Assembly (NCBI RefSeq): GCF_022524485.1
Contig: NZ_JAKXMK010000040.1
Coordinates: 44,649 to 108,648, forward strand
DNA length: 64,000 nucleotides
Direction of reading: 5' to 3'
DNA from: Pseudonocardia alaniniphila
GTDB lineage: Bacteria > Actinomycetota > Actinomycetes > Mycobacteriales > Pseudonocardiaceae
Each line of letters opens with the position of its first letter. Within the stretch, counting starts at the first letter, position 1. Position numbers and translations under genes: made by a program. Under the pieces are notes generated by a model that was given only the letters and a program-made list of their open reading frames with translations, was not told the DNA's origin and searched no databases. This document shows, piece by piece, positions 45,121 through 52,764 of the stretch.

Positions 45121-46182
45121 TCACCGTGGGTCGGCCCCGGTGGGGTCGAGGCGGGCGACCTCCCGCTGGGCGACCGTGGCGAGAGCCCCGCCGCGCGAGC
45201 CCGCGAGCTTGGCCCGCAGGTGCTCGCCGACGGTCACCGGCTCGTACCGGGCCGGGTGCTCGGTGTCGACGCACGTCGGCAGGGGTGCGATGACGGCGTC
45301 GACGTTCCCGTCGTGGAAGAACGCCGCCGACCGACGCGGGACCAGCACGCCGTCCACCACGGGTGCGGCGACCCGGTGCATCGTGGAGATCCACTGGTCG
45401 TTGGTCCAGCGGGCGAGCGCATCACCGAGGTTGACCAGGAGTGCGCCGGTGGCCGGCTGCGCCGGGTGCCACCGGCCCTCGGCGTCGAGGATCTCCAGGC
45501 CGGGCACGGCGTCGGCCCACAGCACCGTCACGATGCCGTAGTCGGTGTGCGCGCCCATCCCGACCTGATCGGGCTCCAGCTCGACGTCGGCGGACGGCAG
45601 GCGGTAGTTGATCATTCGCAGAACGTCGACGGAGTGGTCGGTCGAGGACGCGAAGTACTCCTCGCCGAGGTCGAGAGCCCGACCGACGATCCTCATCATG
45701 GTGCGGGAGACGCCGCCGGCCGCCGCGAACCAGTCCTCTACGGCGGGCCGGAACCCGGGCGTGTCCGGCCACACGTTCTCCTCGTAGTCCGTGGGCGAGA
45801 GGTCGAGCCCCGGGAAGTCCGAGGCCTGCGCACCGACGTTGAAGGCCTCGAACAGGTCGGCCGTGCTCACCAGACCGAGGCTGTTGGCCAGCGCCTCGGA
45901 CTTCGGGGGCGAGTAGCCGCGGTTGACCCCGGGCGGGCAGCGGTACGCCAGCTTGGCGGATAGTTCCTGCCCGAAGAACGCCTCGGTGGCGCGGGTGAAG
46001 GCGTCGAGCGTCTGCTGCGGGATGCCGTGCCCGACGATCTGCATGAACCCGACGGTGCGTGCCGCCTGGTCCACGGCGGCGGCCACGGCGTCCCGGGCGC
46101 CGCCGTGGGCGTCAATGCGGAACGGGGTGATGTCGATGACGGGGACGTCCAGGACGCCGTCGCGGGTCTGTGCTCCGGACAT
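45121..46182 (-). CDS. 2-oxoglutarate/Fe(II) oxygenase, isopenicillin-N-synthase-like (A)
   Basis: A 353-residue enzyme with the N-terminal DIOX_N region (PVIDITPFRIDAHGG) and GFMQIVGHGIP. The jelly-roll iron site is GMGAHTDYGIVT (HxD), distal His in STMHRVAAP, and the 2OG-binding Arg-x-Ser in VPRRSAAFF. All the residues for 2-oxoglutarate-dependent hydroxylation are present. An AAGGAGGA site precedes the ATG. The gene lies 11 bases after oxygenase B and in line with the NCS1 permease, so the substrate is plausibly an imported nucleobase-like compound. Thymine-7-hydroxylase belongs to this fold. Confidence 0.85.
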   Translation of the reverse strand: MSGAQTRDGVLDVPVIDITPFRIDAHGGARDAVAAAVDQAARTVGFMQIVGHGIPQQTLDAFTRATEAFFGQELSAKLAYRCPPGVNRGYSPPKSEALANSLGLVSTADLFEAFNVGAQASDFPGLDLSPTDYEENVWPDTPGFRPAVEDWFAAAGGVSRTMMRIVGRALDLGEEYFASSTDHSVDVLRMINYRLPSADVELEPDQVGMGAHTDYGIVTVLWADAVPGLEILDAEGRWHPAQPATGALLVNLGDALARWTNDQWISTMHRVAAPVVDGVLVPRRSAAFFHDGNVDAVIAPLPTCVDTEHPARYEPVTVGEHLRAKLAGSRGGALATVAQREVARLDPTGADPR

Positions 46183-46193
46183 GGGTTCCTCCT

Positions 46194-47165
46194 TCAGCTG
46201 ACGGTGGCCGCGGCCGCGCGTTCGAGCAGGTAGTCGCCCGCGGTGACGGGTGGGTACCCGCGACGGCCGATGGGTGCTGGCAACGGCGTGACGACGGTGT
46301 CGACGTCTGCCTCCAGGAACATGATCAGCGAGATCAGCTCCTCGTGGGGTGCGTCCGGTGACGGGGGCAGGACGCGATGCCGGGTGGAGCGCCAGCGGTT
46401 GCCCGTCCAGCGGGCCATCAGGTCACCGATGTTGACGGTGAAGGCGTCGGGGACGTGCGGAGCACTCACCCAGGTGCCGTCGGGGGCCTGTACCTCGAGG
46501 CCGCCGTAGCCGACCTGCCTGTCCAGGATCGTGATCATGCCCCAGTCGGTGTGCGGCCCGATCCGGTACTGCCCCTCCGCCGGAGCGCCGGTCTCGCTCA
46601 GCGGCGGGTAACGGTTGATGTTGAAGGTGTGCGGCGAGCACAGCGTGCGGCGCACGAAGAAGTCGGCATCCAGATCCAGCGCGGTCGCACTCAGCTGCAG
46701 AAGCTCCCCATAGACGCGCCGGACCGCGTCCGCGTAGCCGGTGCACAGCGCGGCCAGTTCGGGGACCTCGGCCGGCCAGACGTTCTCGGCGAACCAGACC
46801 CGGTCGAGCTCGGCGACTCCGGTACGCAGGTCGCGGCCGAGGGTGTAGCTCTCCTTCAAGTCCGGGCGCTCGGCGTCGGCGGTCTCGTCGGGGAAGGAGT
46901 TCACCTCCCGACCCGGCCCGACCCAGCCGCGCCCGCCCACGGCGGTGGCGTAGGCGGCCTTCTGCGCGGACGGCAGGACGAAGAACCGGCGGGCGGCGGT
47001 GCGGATGCATTCGCGGACGTCGGCACCGATGCCGTGCCCGGCCAGGAGCAGGAACCCGGACTCCTGCAGTGCGTGGTCGAGTTCGGCGGCGAGCGCGGCG
47101 CGCTCGTCCGGGTCGCCGCCGCGCCAGCGGGCGAGGTCGATCAGGGGGATGGGCAGTCGGGTCAT
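46194..47165 (-). CDS. 2-oxoglutarate/Fe(II) oxygenase-like protein lacking the RxS arginine (B)
   Basis: A 323-residue paralogue of oxygenase A. It keeps the iron ligands HxD (IGPHTDWGMITI) and the distal His (RSTRHRVLPP). Where family members have Arg-x-Ser for 2-oxoglutarate it reads LIS within EELISLIMFLEAD. Cosubstrate binding must therefore differ, or the protein may work with another electron source, as ACC oxidase and IPNS variants do. The start at 47165 (MTRLPIPLIDL) matches the family N-terminus. It sits between the permease and oxygenase A in one operon. Confidence 0.82.
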   Translation of the reverse strand: MTRLPIPLIDLARWRGGDPDERAALAAELDHALQESGFLLLAGHGIGADVRECIRTAARRFFVLPSAQKAAYATAVGGRGWVGPGREVNSFPDETADAERPDLKESYTLGRDLRTGVAELDRVWFAENVWPAEVPELAALCTGYADAVRRVYGELLQLSATALDLDADFFVRRTLCSPHTFNINRYPPLSETGAPAEGQYRIGPHTDWGMITILDRQVGYGGLEVQAPDGTWVSAPHVPDAFTVNIGDLMARWTGNRWRSTRHRVLPPSPDAPHEELISLIMFLEADVDTVVTPLPAPIGRRGYPPVTAGDYLLERAAAATVS

Positions 47166-47193
47166 CGGTGCCGGTCCTTTCCGAGGAGTCGGG

Positions 47194-48633
47194 TCAGGCA
47201 GACTGAGCGGGGGCGACGGTGCGATAGGCGAGCAGCAGGTAGACCACGCCGCCGACCGCGAGGCCCGCCGGGGCGCTGAGGTCCAGTCCGCCGGTCGCCG
47301 CGGAGAGCGGGCCGGTGAAGACCGTCGTGTTGAGCCAACATGCCGCGGCGACCATCCCGGCGGCCTGCGCGACCATCCCGGCGGTGCAGAACCCCCGATC
47401 GCCCGGCCGGGCTGGGGCGTCCGCGAGCAGACCGAGGTCGTAGCGCCCACGGCGGAGGAAGTAGTCGACGACGAACACCGCGGCCCACGGCGCGAACCAC
47501 ACGATCATGAACAGCAGGAAGTTGCTGAGGATGGTGCTGAAGTCACCGGAGAACACCACCGCGAACGCGATCGCCGTCGAGAGCACGCCGTCGACCACGA
47601 CGGCCTGCCAGCGCCCGATCCGCACACCGATGGCCTGCAGGGTGACCCCGGAGGAGTACAGATCGATCGCGTTCACGGCCATCATCTGCACGATCAGGAG
47701 CAGGAGATAGGGCACGACGAACCAGAGCGGGTAGGCACCGGGCAGCCCGCCGATCGGGTCCGAGGCGGCCGGGGCGACCAGCGCGACGCCGACCCCGAGC
47801 AGCATGAGCAGCGTCTGCGGGACCGCGCCGCCCAGGGCGACCGACGCGACGAGTGCGCCGCGGCTGGTCGAACGAGGCAGGTAGCGCGAGTAGTCGGCGG
47901 CGCTCGACGACCAGCCGAGCCCGGACCCTGACGCCGCGAGCGCGACCCCGCCGAGGAACACCGGCCAGCCGGCGGGCTCGACCGCAGGCAGGCTCAGCCG
48001 ACCGGCGGTGAGACACGCGAGCACCACGAACAGCGCGGCGAAGGGCAGCACCAGCAACCGCAGAACCCGCGTGATCGCGGCATGCCCGATCACCGGCAGC
48101 ACGCTCTGCACCACGGCGAGGACCAGGACGACCGCGACCGTCCCGCCGGCGCCCAGCTCGACCCCGGCGAGGCCGAACAGCGCGATCACGGCGAAGGTCA
48201 TCAACACCATGTCGAGCACCTCGTACCCGATCATCATGAGCCAGTTGAAGAACGCCAGCGGCCGGTTGCCGTTGCGGCCGAGCGCGGCCCTGTTGATCGC
48301 GAACGTCGTGCTGCCCGCGGCCGGCCCTGCCAGGCTGCACAGCCCGGCGACCAGCCAGGTCAGATTGCCGATCAGGATCGCCGCCACGGCCTGCCACCAG
48401 GCAAGGCCGAACTCGACGAGCAACGCGCCGTAGACGACGACCTGCACGTTGAGCAGCGCACCGCTCCACATCAGGCCGACCTGGCGGGCGCTGCCGTGCC
48501 GCTCGGCATCCGGGATGTGCTCGATGCCGCGCATCTCCACCCCGGCCCGATTGCCAGGAGCGATCACATGATCATCCCCGGAGGCGTCCTCCGGCGTGGC
48601 CGCATGGTGGTCCGTGCTGGTCGATAGGGCCAT
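47194..48633 (-). CDS. NCS1-family nucleobase/hydantoin permease (cytosine-permease-like)
   Basis: A 479-residue protein with twelve hydrophobic helices. The NCS1 signatures are VGLMWSGALLNVQVVVYGAL, the AGPAAGSTTFAINRAALGRN loop and SSSAADYSRYLPRSTSRGA. Members import cytosine, purines, hydantoins, allantoin or thiamine with H+ or Na+. The start at 48633 (MALSTST) has GGAG eight bases upstream; ATG 48651 has none. It is the first gene of the three-gene operon with two oxygenases, divergent from the XRE-cupin regulator. Confidence 0.85.
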   Translation of the reverse strand: MALSTSTDHHAATPEDASGDDHVIAPGNRAGVEMRGIEHIPDAERHGSARQVGLMWSGALLNVQVVVYGALLVEFGLAWWQAVAAILIGNLTWLVAGLCSLAGPAAGSTTFAINRAALGRNGNRPLAFFNWLMMIGYEVLDMVLMTFAVIALFGLAGVELGAGGTVAVVLVLAVVQSVLPVIGHAAITRVLRLLVLPFAALFVVLACLTAGRLSLPAVEPAGWPVFLGGVALAASGSGLGWSSSAADYSRYLPRSTSRGALVASVALGGAVPQTLLMLLGVGVALVAPAASDPIGGLPGAYPLWFVVPYLLLLIVQMMAVNAIDLYSSGVTLQAIGVRIGRWQAVVVDGVLSTAIAFAVVFSGDFSTILSNFLLFMIVWFAPWAAVFVVDYFLRRGRYDLGLLADAPARPGDRGFCTAGMVAQAAGMVAAACWLNTTVFTGPLSAATGGLDLSAPAGLAVGGVVYLLLAYRTVAPAQSA

Positions 48634-48733
48634 CGGGCATACTCCTGCCATGGCTGTCGGTGAGGATCAGGGCACGTGCCCTGTCTGCGACGCGACGGTA
48701 GCGATTGTTGTCAGCAGTCAAAGTCTCGCCTAT

Positions 48734-48750
48734 GAATGTCGCCAGCATTC
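48734..48750. promoter_or_regulatory. Candidate operator between the NCS1 operon and the XRE-cupin gene
   Basis: GAATG-TCGCCAG-CATTC is a perfect dyad in the 142-base divergent intergenic region, 26 bases before the regulator start. It is the best candidate for autoregulation and for control of the permease operon. Confidence 0.5.
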
Positions 48751-48775
48751 AAGCGTTGTTACGGGTGCGTGAACG

Positions 48776-49381
48776 GTGACGCCGGTGGATGAAGCCGCGC
48801 TGAACGCGCGGGTCGGCGCCACCGTGCGCGCGCTCCGCGAGAAGTCAGGCTTCTCGATGCGCGAGCTGGCGCGCCGGTCCGGCGTCAGCCAGCCGTTCCT
48901 GAGCCAGATCGAGCGCGGGGTCAGCGCGCCGTCGATGGTGACCACCTACCGGCTCGCCGAAGCCCTCGGCGTGCTGCCGGGGGCACTGCTTCCCGCGCCG
49001 GCCGCCGCGCAGGTCACCGTCGTACGTGCTGGGGAAGGTCGCGACATCCCGGTCGCGAACCGCCCCGACGCCGCGGTGGGGCGGGCGCTACTGATGCAGC
49101 CCGGCAGCCCGCTGGAGATCATCGAGTACCGGATCGAGCCCGGCGGGCACATCGCCGAGTGGTTCGAGATGCCGGGCGACCTCGGCGTCTACCTCATCGA
49201 GGGCCGGCTCGACGTCGAGGTCGACGGCTACGGCGTCGTCCGGCTCGCGGCCGGCGACTTCGTCGCCCACCCCGCATCCATCCCCCATCGCTGGCACCTG
49301 GTCGACGACGAACCCGCGCGCGCCCTGCTCGCGATCGCGCACGCGCCGGAAGGGGCGCGCCACCCGTCCGGCCACAGCTGA
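48776..49381 (+). CDS. XRE-family regulator with C-terminal cupin domain
   Basis: A 201-residue protein with a helix-turn-helix at about residues 15-70 (MRELARRSGVSQPFLSQIER) and a cupin ligand-binding domain at about 110-190 (EIIEYRIEPGGHIAEWFEM; GVYLIEGRLDVEVDGYGVV; GDFVAHPASIPHRWHLVDD). Regulators of this layout (PuuR-like) sense small metabolites such as amines or nucleobases. It starts with GTG 48776. Divergence from the NCS1/oxygenase operon strongly suggests it controls that operon. Confidence 0.85.
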   Translation: MTPVDEAALNARVGATVRALREKSGFSMRELARRSGVSQPFLSQIERGVSAPSMVTTYRLAEALGVLPGALLPAPAAAQVTVVRAGEGRDIPVANRPDAAVGRALLMQPGSPLEIIEYRIEPGGHIAEWFEMPGDLGVYLIEGRLDVEVDGYGVVRLAAGDFVAHPASIPHRWHLVDDEPARALLAIAHAPEGARHPSGHS

Positions 49382-50310
49382 ACCGGCCGACGGCCGATGA
49401 TCGCTCGACTCACTGCCCGGCGAGACTCCGGACTTCGCGATTCAGGGTGTCCAGCCACTGCAGCGGCTCTGGTTGACCACGCTGGTCGGGAAGCGCGAGC
49501 TGCCGGCTCGGGGACCGACAGCGAGGTCGTCGTGACGCGATCGTCTCCTCGTGCGGCTACCGGCCGCGCCTCACGGACCATATCTCCCTTTGCTGGGCAT
49601 TTGTCTCGCTCCGGCCGACACGCAGCGCTCAGGTCAGCGCCGCTGTGGCCATACCGGATCGGCGTCACCGAGCCTTACCTCGACCGGCCGGTGCCACAGT
49701 CAGGCGACGGAGCAACGGCCGCAAGCGATCGACGGCAACGGAGTAGAAGCTCCTTACGAACGGTACCTCTTCGCCAACGAGCGGTACCTCTTCGCCAACG
49801 AACGGAGAAGGTCCACACAATTCGCCGGCGACTCTTGCCGAGCTAATCATCGAGACTGTACGGTACTTCTTGACTGGCATTTACGCAAAGAGTGCGCCCC
49901 CGGGCACGTTTCAATTGTGAGCCGGCCCCGCACCGGCCGAAGGCCGACCAGCGGGCGCACCGCATCGGGAATAGAGCCATCTACGCGGTATCGCACTGAG
50001 CCAACGGAGTTGCAGTGGGAGCATATCTCGGACGCCGTCACCAATTCAGTTATGGACAACGCGGACAACGCGAACGGTGACGATAGACGTCGTGAATCGG
50101 TCACACTCCACCCGAACAGCCGACCCGAACCCCTCGATCATCTCCACGAAGATCGATGACGAGGTCCCGCATCCGGAGGAGTGGGTCGGACCGGTCTGAG
50201 CGAACAGTGAACTGTTCGACAAACATACAAAGCAGTACCGGATAGGCCGCCAACGCGTTCTGCGAGATCATTCATATCGGTGTTTACGAGCCGACGGAGA
50301 AGGGTGCTCA
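49382..50310. other. Long intergenic region before the PQQ operon
   Basis: About 930 bases without a convincing full gene. A minus-strand fragment ending at 49410 (LPDQRGQPEPLQWLDTLNRE) looks protein-like but is short and headless. The region holds tandem 21-bp repeats (49760-49801) and a degenerate copy at 49861-49880. Base composition becomes more AT-rich from 49830 to 50310, as expected for a promoter region. The promoter of the quinoprotein operon must lie here. Confidence 0.55.
49760..49801. repeat. Tandem 21-bp direct repeats, possible activator sites
   Basis: Two adjacent 21-base units share CGGTACCTCTTCGCCAACG; they differ only at the first base. A partial third begins at 49802, and CGGTACTTCTTGACTGGC at 49861 is a degenerate relative. 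Position and spacing (two helical turns) fit binding sites for a regulator of the downstream operon. Confidence 0.5.
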
Positions 50311-50775
50311 ATGACGACTACTTCGAATGAACGATCAGTCCAGTTGGCCGAGGCCGGCCTGGCCGCACAGAACAGGCTCGCCCTGGGCAGACAGCTGGGG
50401 ACGGGGAATATCGGGCACGCCGAGGAGGGATCCGACGGCCGAATGCGCGCCACGATCCGGATCCCGGAGGACGAGCTGGTCTGGGACCCCGCGATCATCA
50501 TCCTGCCCCATGGCGGCGAGCTCGAGCTCACCCTCATCAACGACGACAAGAACACCCACTGTGCGGTGCTGCCCACCATCGGGGACAACCTGATCATCTG
50601 GTTGGTCAACCATTCCAAGGGCACGGCCACCCTGAACCTGCCGGGCCCGGGCACCTACTGGTTCGGCTCCACGACCGGTAACGACGAAGGCCGCGGCCTG
50701 ACCGGAGCGATCGTCATCGGCGGGGAAGTTCCGCCCGAGGCCAAGCTCGACCGCCCCGCCCAGCCGCGCCCGTAG
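50311..50775 (+). CDS. Cupredoxin-like PQQ-associated protein
   Basis: A 154-residue protein with a cupredoxin-like beta fold (VWDPAIIILPHGGELELTLI, NDDKNTHCAVLPTIGDNLII, GTYWFGSTTG). It resembles the small proteins found next to actinobacterial PQQ dehydrogenases (MSMEG_3727-type). Possible copper ligands are His and Cys in NTHCAVLP, but a full type-1 set (His-Cys-His-Met) is not evident. It may be the dehydrogenase's electron acceptor or a structural partner. No signal peptide is seen. A GGAGAAGG site precedes the ATG. It lies 16 bases before the dehydrogenase gene. Confidence 0.7.
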   Translation: MTTTSNERSVQLAEAGLAAQNRLALGRQLGTGNIGHAEEGSDGRMRATIRIPEDELVWDPAIIILPHGGELELTLINDDKNTHCAVLPTIGDNLIIWLVNHSKGTATLNLPGPGTYWFGSTTGNDEGRGLTGAIVIGGEVPPEAKLDRPAQPRP

Positions 50776-50791
50776 CAGAAAGGAGCAGGTG

Positions 50792-52483
50792 ATGACCGAC
50801 TATGTCGACGCAGGTCAGGCCGTCCGCCTCACCTCACTCAGCGCCGTCAAGGGAAGTGCGCCGCAGGTTGCCGAGAACGTCAACTTCGAGCGCATTCTCG
50901 ACGCCCGCTCGGAGCCACATAACTGGCTCACCTACTACGGCACCTATGACGGCCAGCGCTACAGCACGCTGGACCAGATCAACAAGGAGAACGTCCGGCG
51001 CCTGACTCCCGCCTGGGTTTTCCAGGCCGGCGCGACCGGCATGCACTCCGGCGCGTCGACCTACTCGTTCGAGGCCTCCCCGCTCGTCGTGGACGGGATC
51101 ATGTACGTCTCCGGCCCGGACGGCAAAGTCTGGGCCCTGGACGCCAAGACCGGCGAGGAACTCTGGCGGTTCAAGTACCCCTCCCCGTACGACGTCTCGC
51201 TGTGCTGCGGGAACGTGAACCGCGGCGTGGCCGTGGGGCACGGGAAGGTCTACCTCTACACCCTCAACGCCCACATCATCGCGCTCGACGCGACGAACGG
51301 CGAGATCGTCTTCGACGTCGTCAACGGTGACGTGCGCGCCGGGGAAAGCGGTTCCGTCGCGCCGCTGCTCGTGAAGGACATGGTCATCGTCGGCAGCGCC
51401 GGCGGGGAGTTCGGGGTCCGCGGCCACCTGGACGCGTTCGACGCCCACACCGGGGAGCGCCGCTGGCGCTGCTACACGGTTCCCAAGCCCGGCGAGCCCG
51501 GATCCGAGACCTGGCCGGCCGACGGCGAGGCGTGGCAGCGCGGCGGTGCGAACTGCTGGGTCACCCCCACCTACGACCCTGAGCTGGAGCTCCTCTTCCA
51601 GGGGACGGGCAACCCGGCGCCCGACTTCGACGGCGGCGTGCGCGAGGGTGACAACCTCTACACCGACTGCACCATCGCGGTGGACGTGAACACCGGCCAG
51701 ATCCGCTGGCACTACCAGTTCACCCCGCACGACCTGTGGGACTACGACTCCACGATGGAGAACCTCCTGTTCGATGCTCCCGACGGGCGCAAGCTGCTCG
51801 CGCACGCGGACAAGAACGGGTACTTCTTCGTCCTCGACCGGACCGACGGCGCGCTGGTCCGGGTGTTCCCCTTCGTGGACCGGATCACCTGGGGGGAGAT
51901 CACCCCCGACGGGAAGGTCACCCCCAAGGTGTATCCGGACAAGGAAGGCGAGCCGGTGCACTTCTGGCCGGGGCCTGCCGGGGGCAAGGAATGGACGCAC
52001 ATGTCCTACAACCCCCAGACCGGGTTGATCTACGTGCCGGTGCAGGAAGTCGGGGCCACGGCCACCCGGCGGCGCCGCGAGTTCAAGGAGAGCATCCCGT
52101 ACTGGGGCGCGGGCGTTGCCGTCGACCTCGAGGACTACTACGGGTTCGTGGCCGCCATCGACCCGCTGACCGGCGAGGAGAAGTGGCGCTGGCGCAACGA
52201 GTACCCGATGTGCGCCTCGACGCTGACCACGGCGGGCGGGCTGGTGTTCCAGGGCATCCCGACGGGTGAGTTCGTCGCCCTGGACGCCGAGACCGGCGAG
52301 AAGCTGTGGTCGTTCCAGTGCGGAAGCGGGCATCACAGCAGCCCCACCCCGTACAGCATCGACGGCCGCCAGTACATCGCCGTGCCCACCGGATGGGGCG
52401 GCTGGGTCGAGGGCTTCTTCCCCGGGTTCCTCGGGGCCAACGCGGGCGACGCGCTGTTCGTCTTCGCCCTGCCCGAGGACTAG
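50792..52483 (+). CDS. PQQ-dependent alcohol dehydrogenase (quinoprotein, methanol/ethanol family)
   Basis: A 563-residue eight-bladed quinoprotein with tryptophan-docking repeats (ALDAKTGEELWRFKYPSPYD; AIDPLTGEEKWRWRNEYP; ALDAETGEKLWSFQCGSG). It has the vicinal disulfide Cys138-Cys139 (SLCCGN) and metal ligands in GESGS and GNPAPDF. The catalytic Asp317 lies in TPHDLWDYDSTMENL. Asp319, two residues on, is the extra ligand that marks lanthanide-dependent XoxF/ExaF-type enzymes. No signal peptide precedes the domain, which is unusual for the family. ATG 50792 follows AAAGGAG; GTG 50789 is an alternative. PQQ is made by the genes directly downstream. Confidence 0.88.
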   Translation: MTDYVDAGQAVRLTSLSAVKGSAPQVAENVNFERILDARSEPHNWLTYYGTYDGQRYSTLDQINKENVRRLTPAWVFQAGATGMHSGASTYSFEASPLVVDGIMYVSGPDGKVWALDAKTGEELWRFKYPSPYDVSLCCGNVNRGVAVGHGKVYLYTLNAHIIALDATNGEIVFDVVNGDVRAGESGSVAPLLVKDMVIVGSAGGEFGVRGHLDAFDAHTGERRWRCYTVPKPGEPGSETWPADGEAWQRGGANCWVTPTYDPELELLFQGTGNPAPDFDGGVREGDNLYTDCTIAVDVNTGQIRWHYQFTPHDLWDYDSTMENLLFDAPDGRKLLAHADKNGYFFVLDRTDGALVRVFPFVDRITWGEITPDGKVTPKVYPDKEGEPVHFWPGPAGGKEWTHMSYNPQTGLIYVPVQEVGATATRRRREFKESIPYWGAGVAVDLEDYYGFVAAIDPLTGEEKWRWRNEYPMCASTLTTAGGLVFQGIPTGEFVALDAETGEKLWSFQCGSGHHSSPTPYSIDGRQYIAVPTGWGGWVEGFFPGFLGANAGDALFVFALPED

Positions 52484-52504
52484 GGCGCGTCCCTCACGCC
52501 CTAG
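52480..52504 (+). terminator. Hairpin at the end of the dehydrogenase gene
   Basis: CTAGGGCG-N9-CGCCCTAG is a perfect 8-bp stem overlapping the stop codon and lying 46 bases before pqqA. With no T-run it may act as a partial terminator or an mRNA 3'-end stabiliser. Confidence 0.5.
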
Positions 52505-52549
52505 CAACACCGCACGCGCCGCGAAGCAACGAAGAAAGGAGGTGACGGC

Positions 52550-52657
52550 GTGGAGTCCACCATCACCCAGTCTCGTACCGAGTGGGAGGCCCCCGAGTTC
52601 GAGGAGATCGGGTGTGCCCCGGAGGTGACCATGTACATCGCCCGCTCGGAGGCCTGA
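52550..52657 (+). CDS. pqqA: PqqA, PQQ precursor peptide
   Basis: A 35-residue peptide starting with GTG after AAAGGAGGTGAC, a very strong ribosome-binding site. It carries the PqqA signature WEAPEFEEIG followed by EVTMYIARSEA. Glu25 and Tyr29 (E-x3-Y) are the residues PqqE crosslinks and that become PQQ. A Cys at position 22 is less usual. It is bracketed by a hairpin before it and a strong terminator-like hairpin after it, which should give far more pqqA than pqqB-E transcript, as the stoichiometry of a substrate peptide requires. Confidence 0.92.
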   Translation: MESTITQSRTEWEAPEFEEIGCAPEVTMYIARSEA

Positions 52658-52683
52658 GCCGACGACCGGGCACGAGGACGAGG

Positions 52684-52713
52684 AGGGGCACCGGACGAGG
52701 GTCCGGCGCCCCT
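52684..52713 (+). terminator. Attenuating terminator between pqqA and pqqB
   Basis: AGGGGC-A-CCGGAC pairs with GTCCGG-C-GCCCCT across a GAGG loop: 12 pairs with one A-C mismatch. It is followed by CTTTCGTT. This is the most terminator-like element in the locus, 26 bases after the pqqA stop. Read-through must supply pqqB-E. Confidence 0.7.
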
Positions 52714-52764
52714 CTTTCGTTCGGACCCACGACACGCGCCACGGCGCGGGAGGAGGACGCGGGG

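Noticed and set aside
49382..49510. Minus-strand fragment (LPDQRGQPEPLQWLDTLNRE) as a gene
   Set aside because: Headless and short; no recognisable family and no start codon with a ribosome-binding site.
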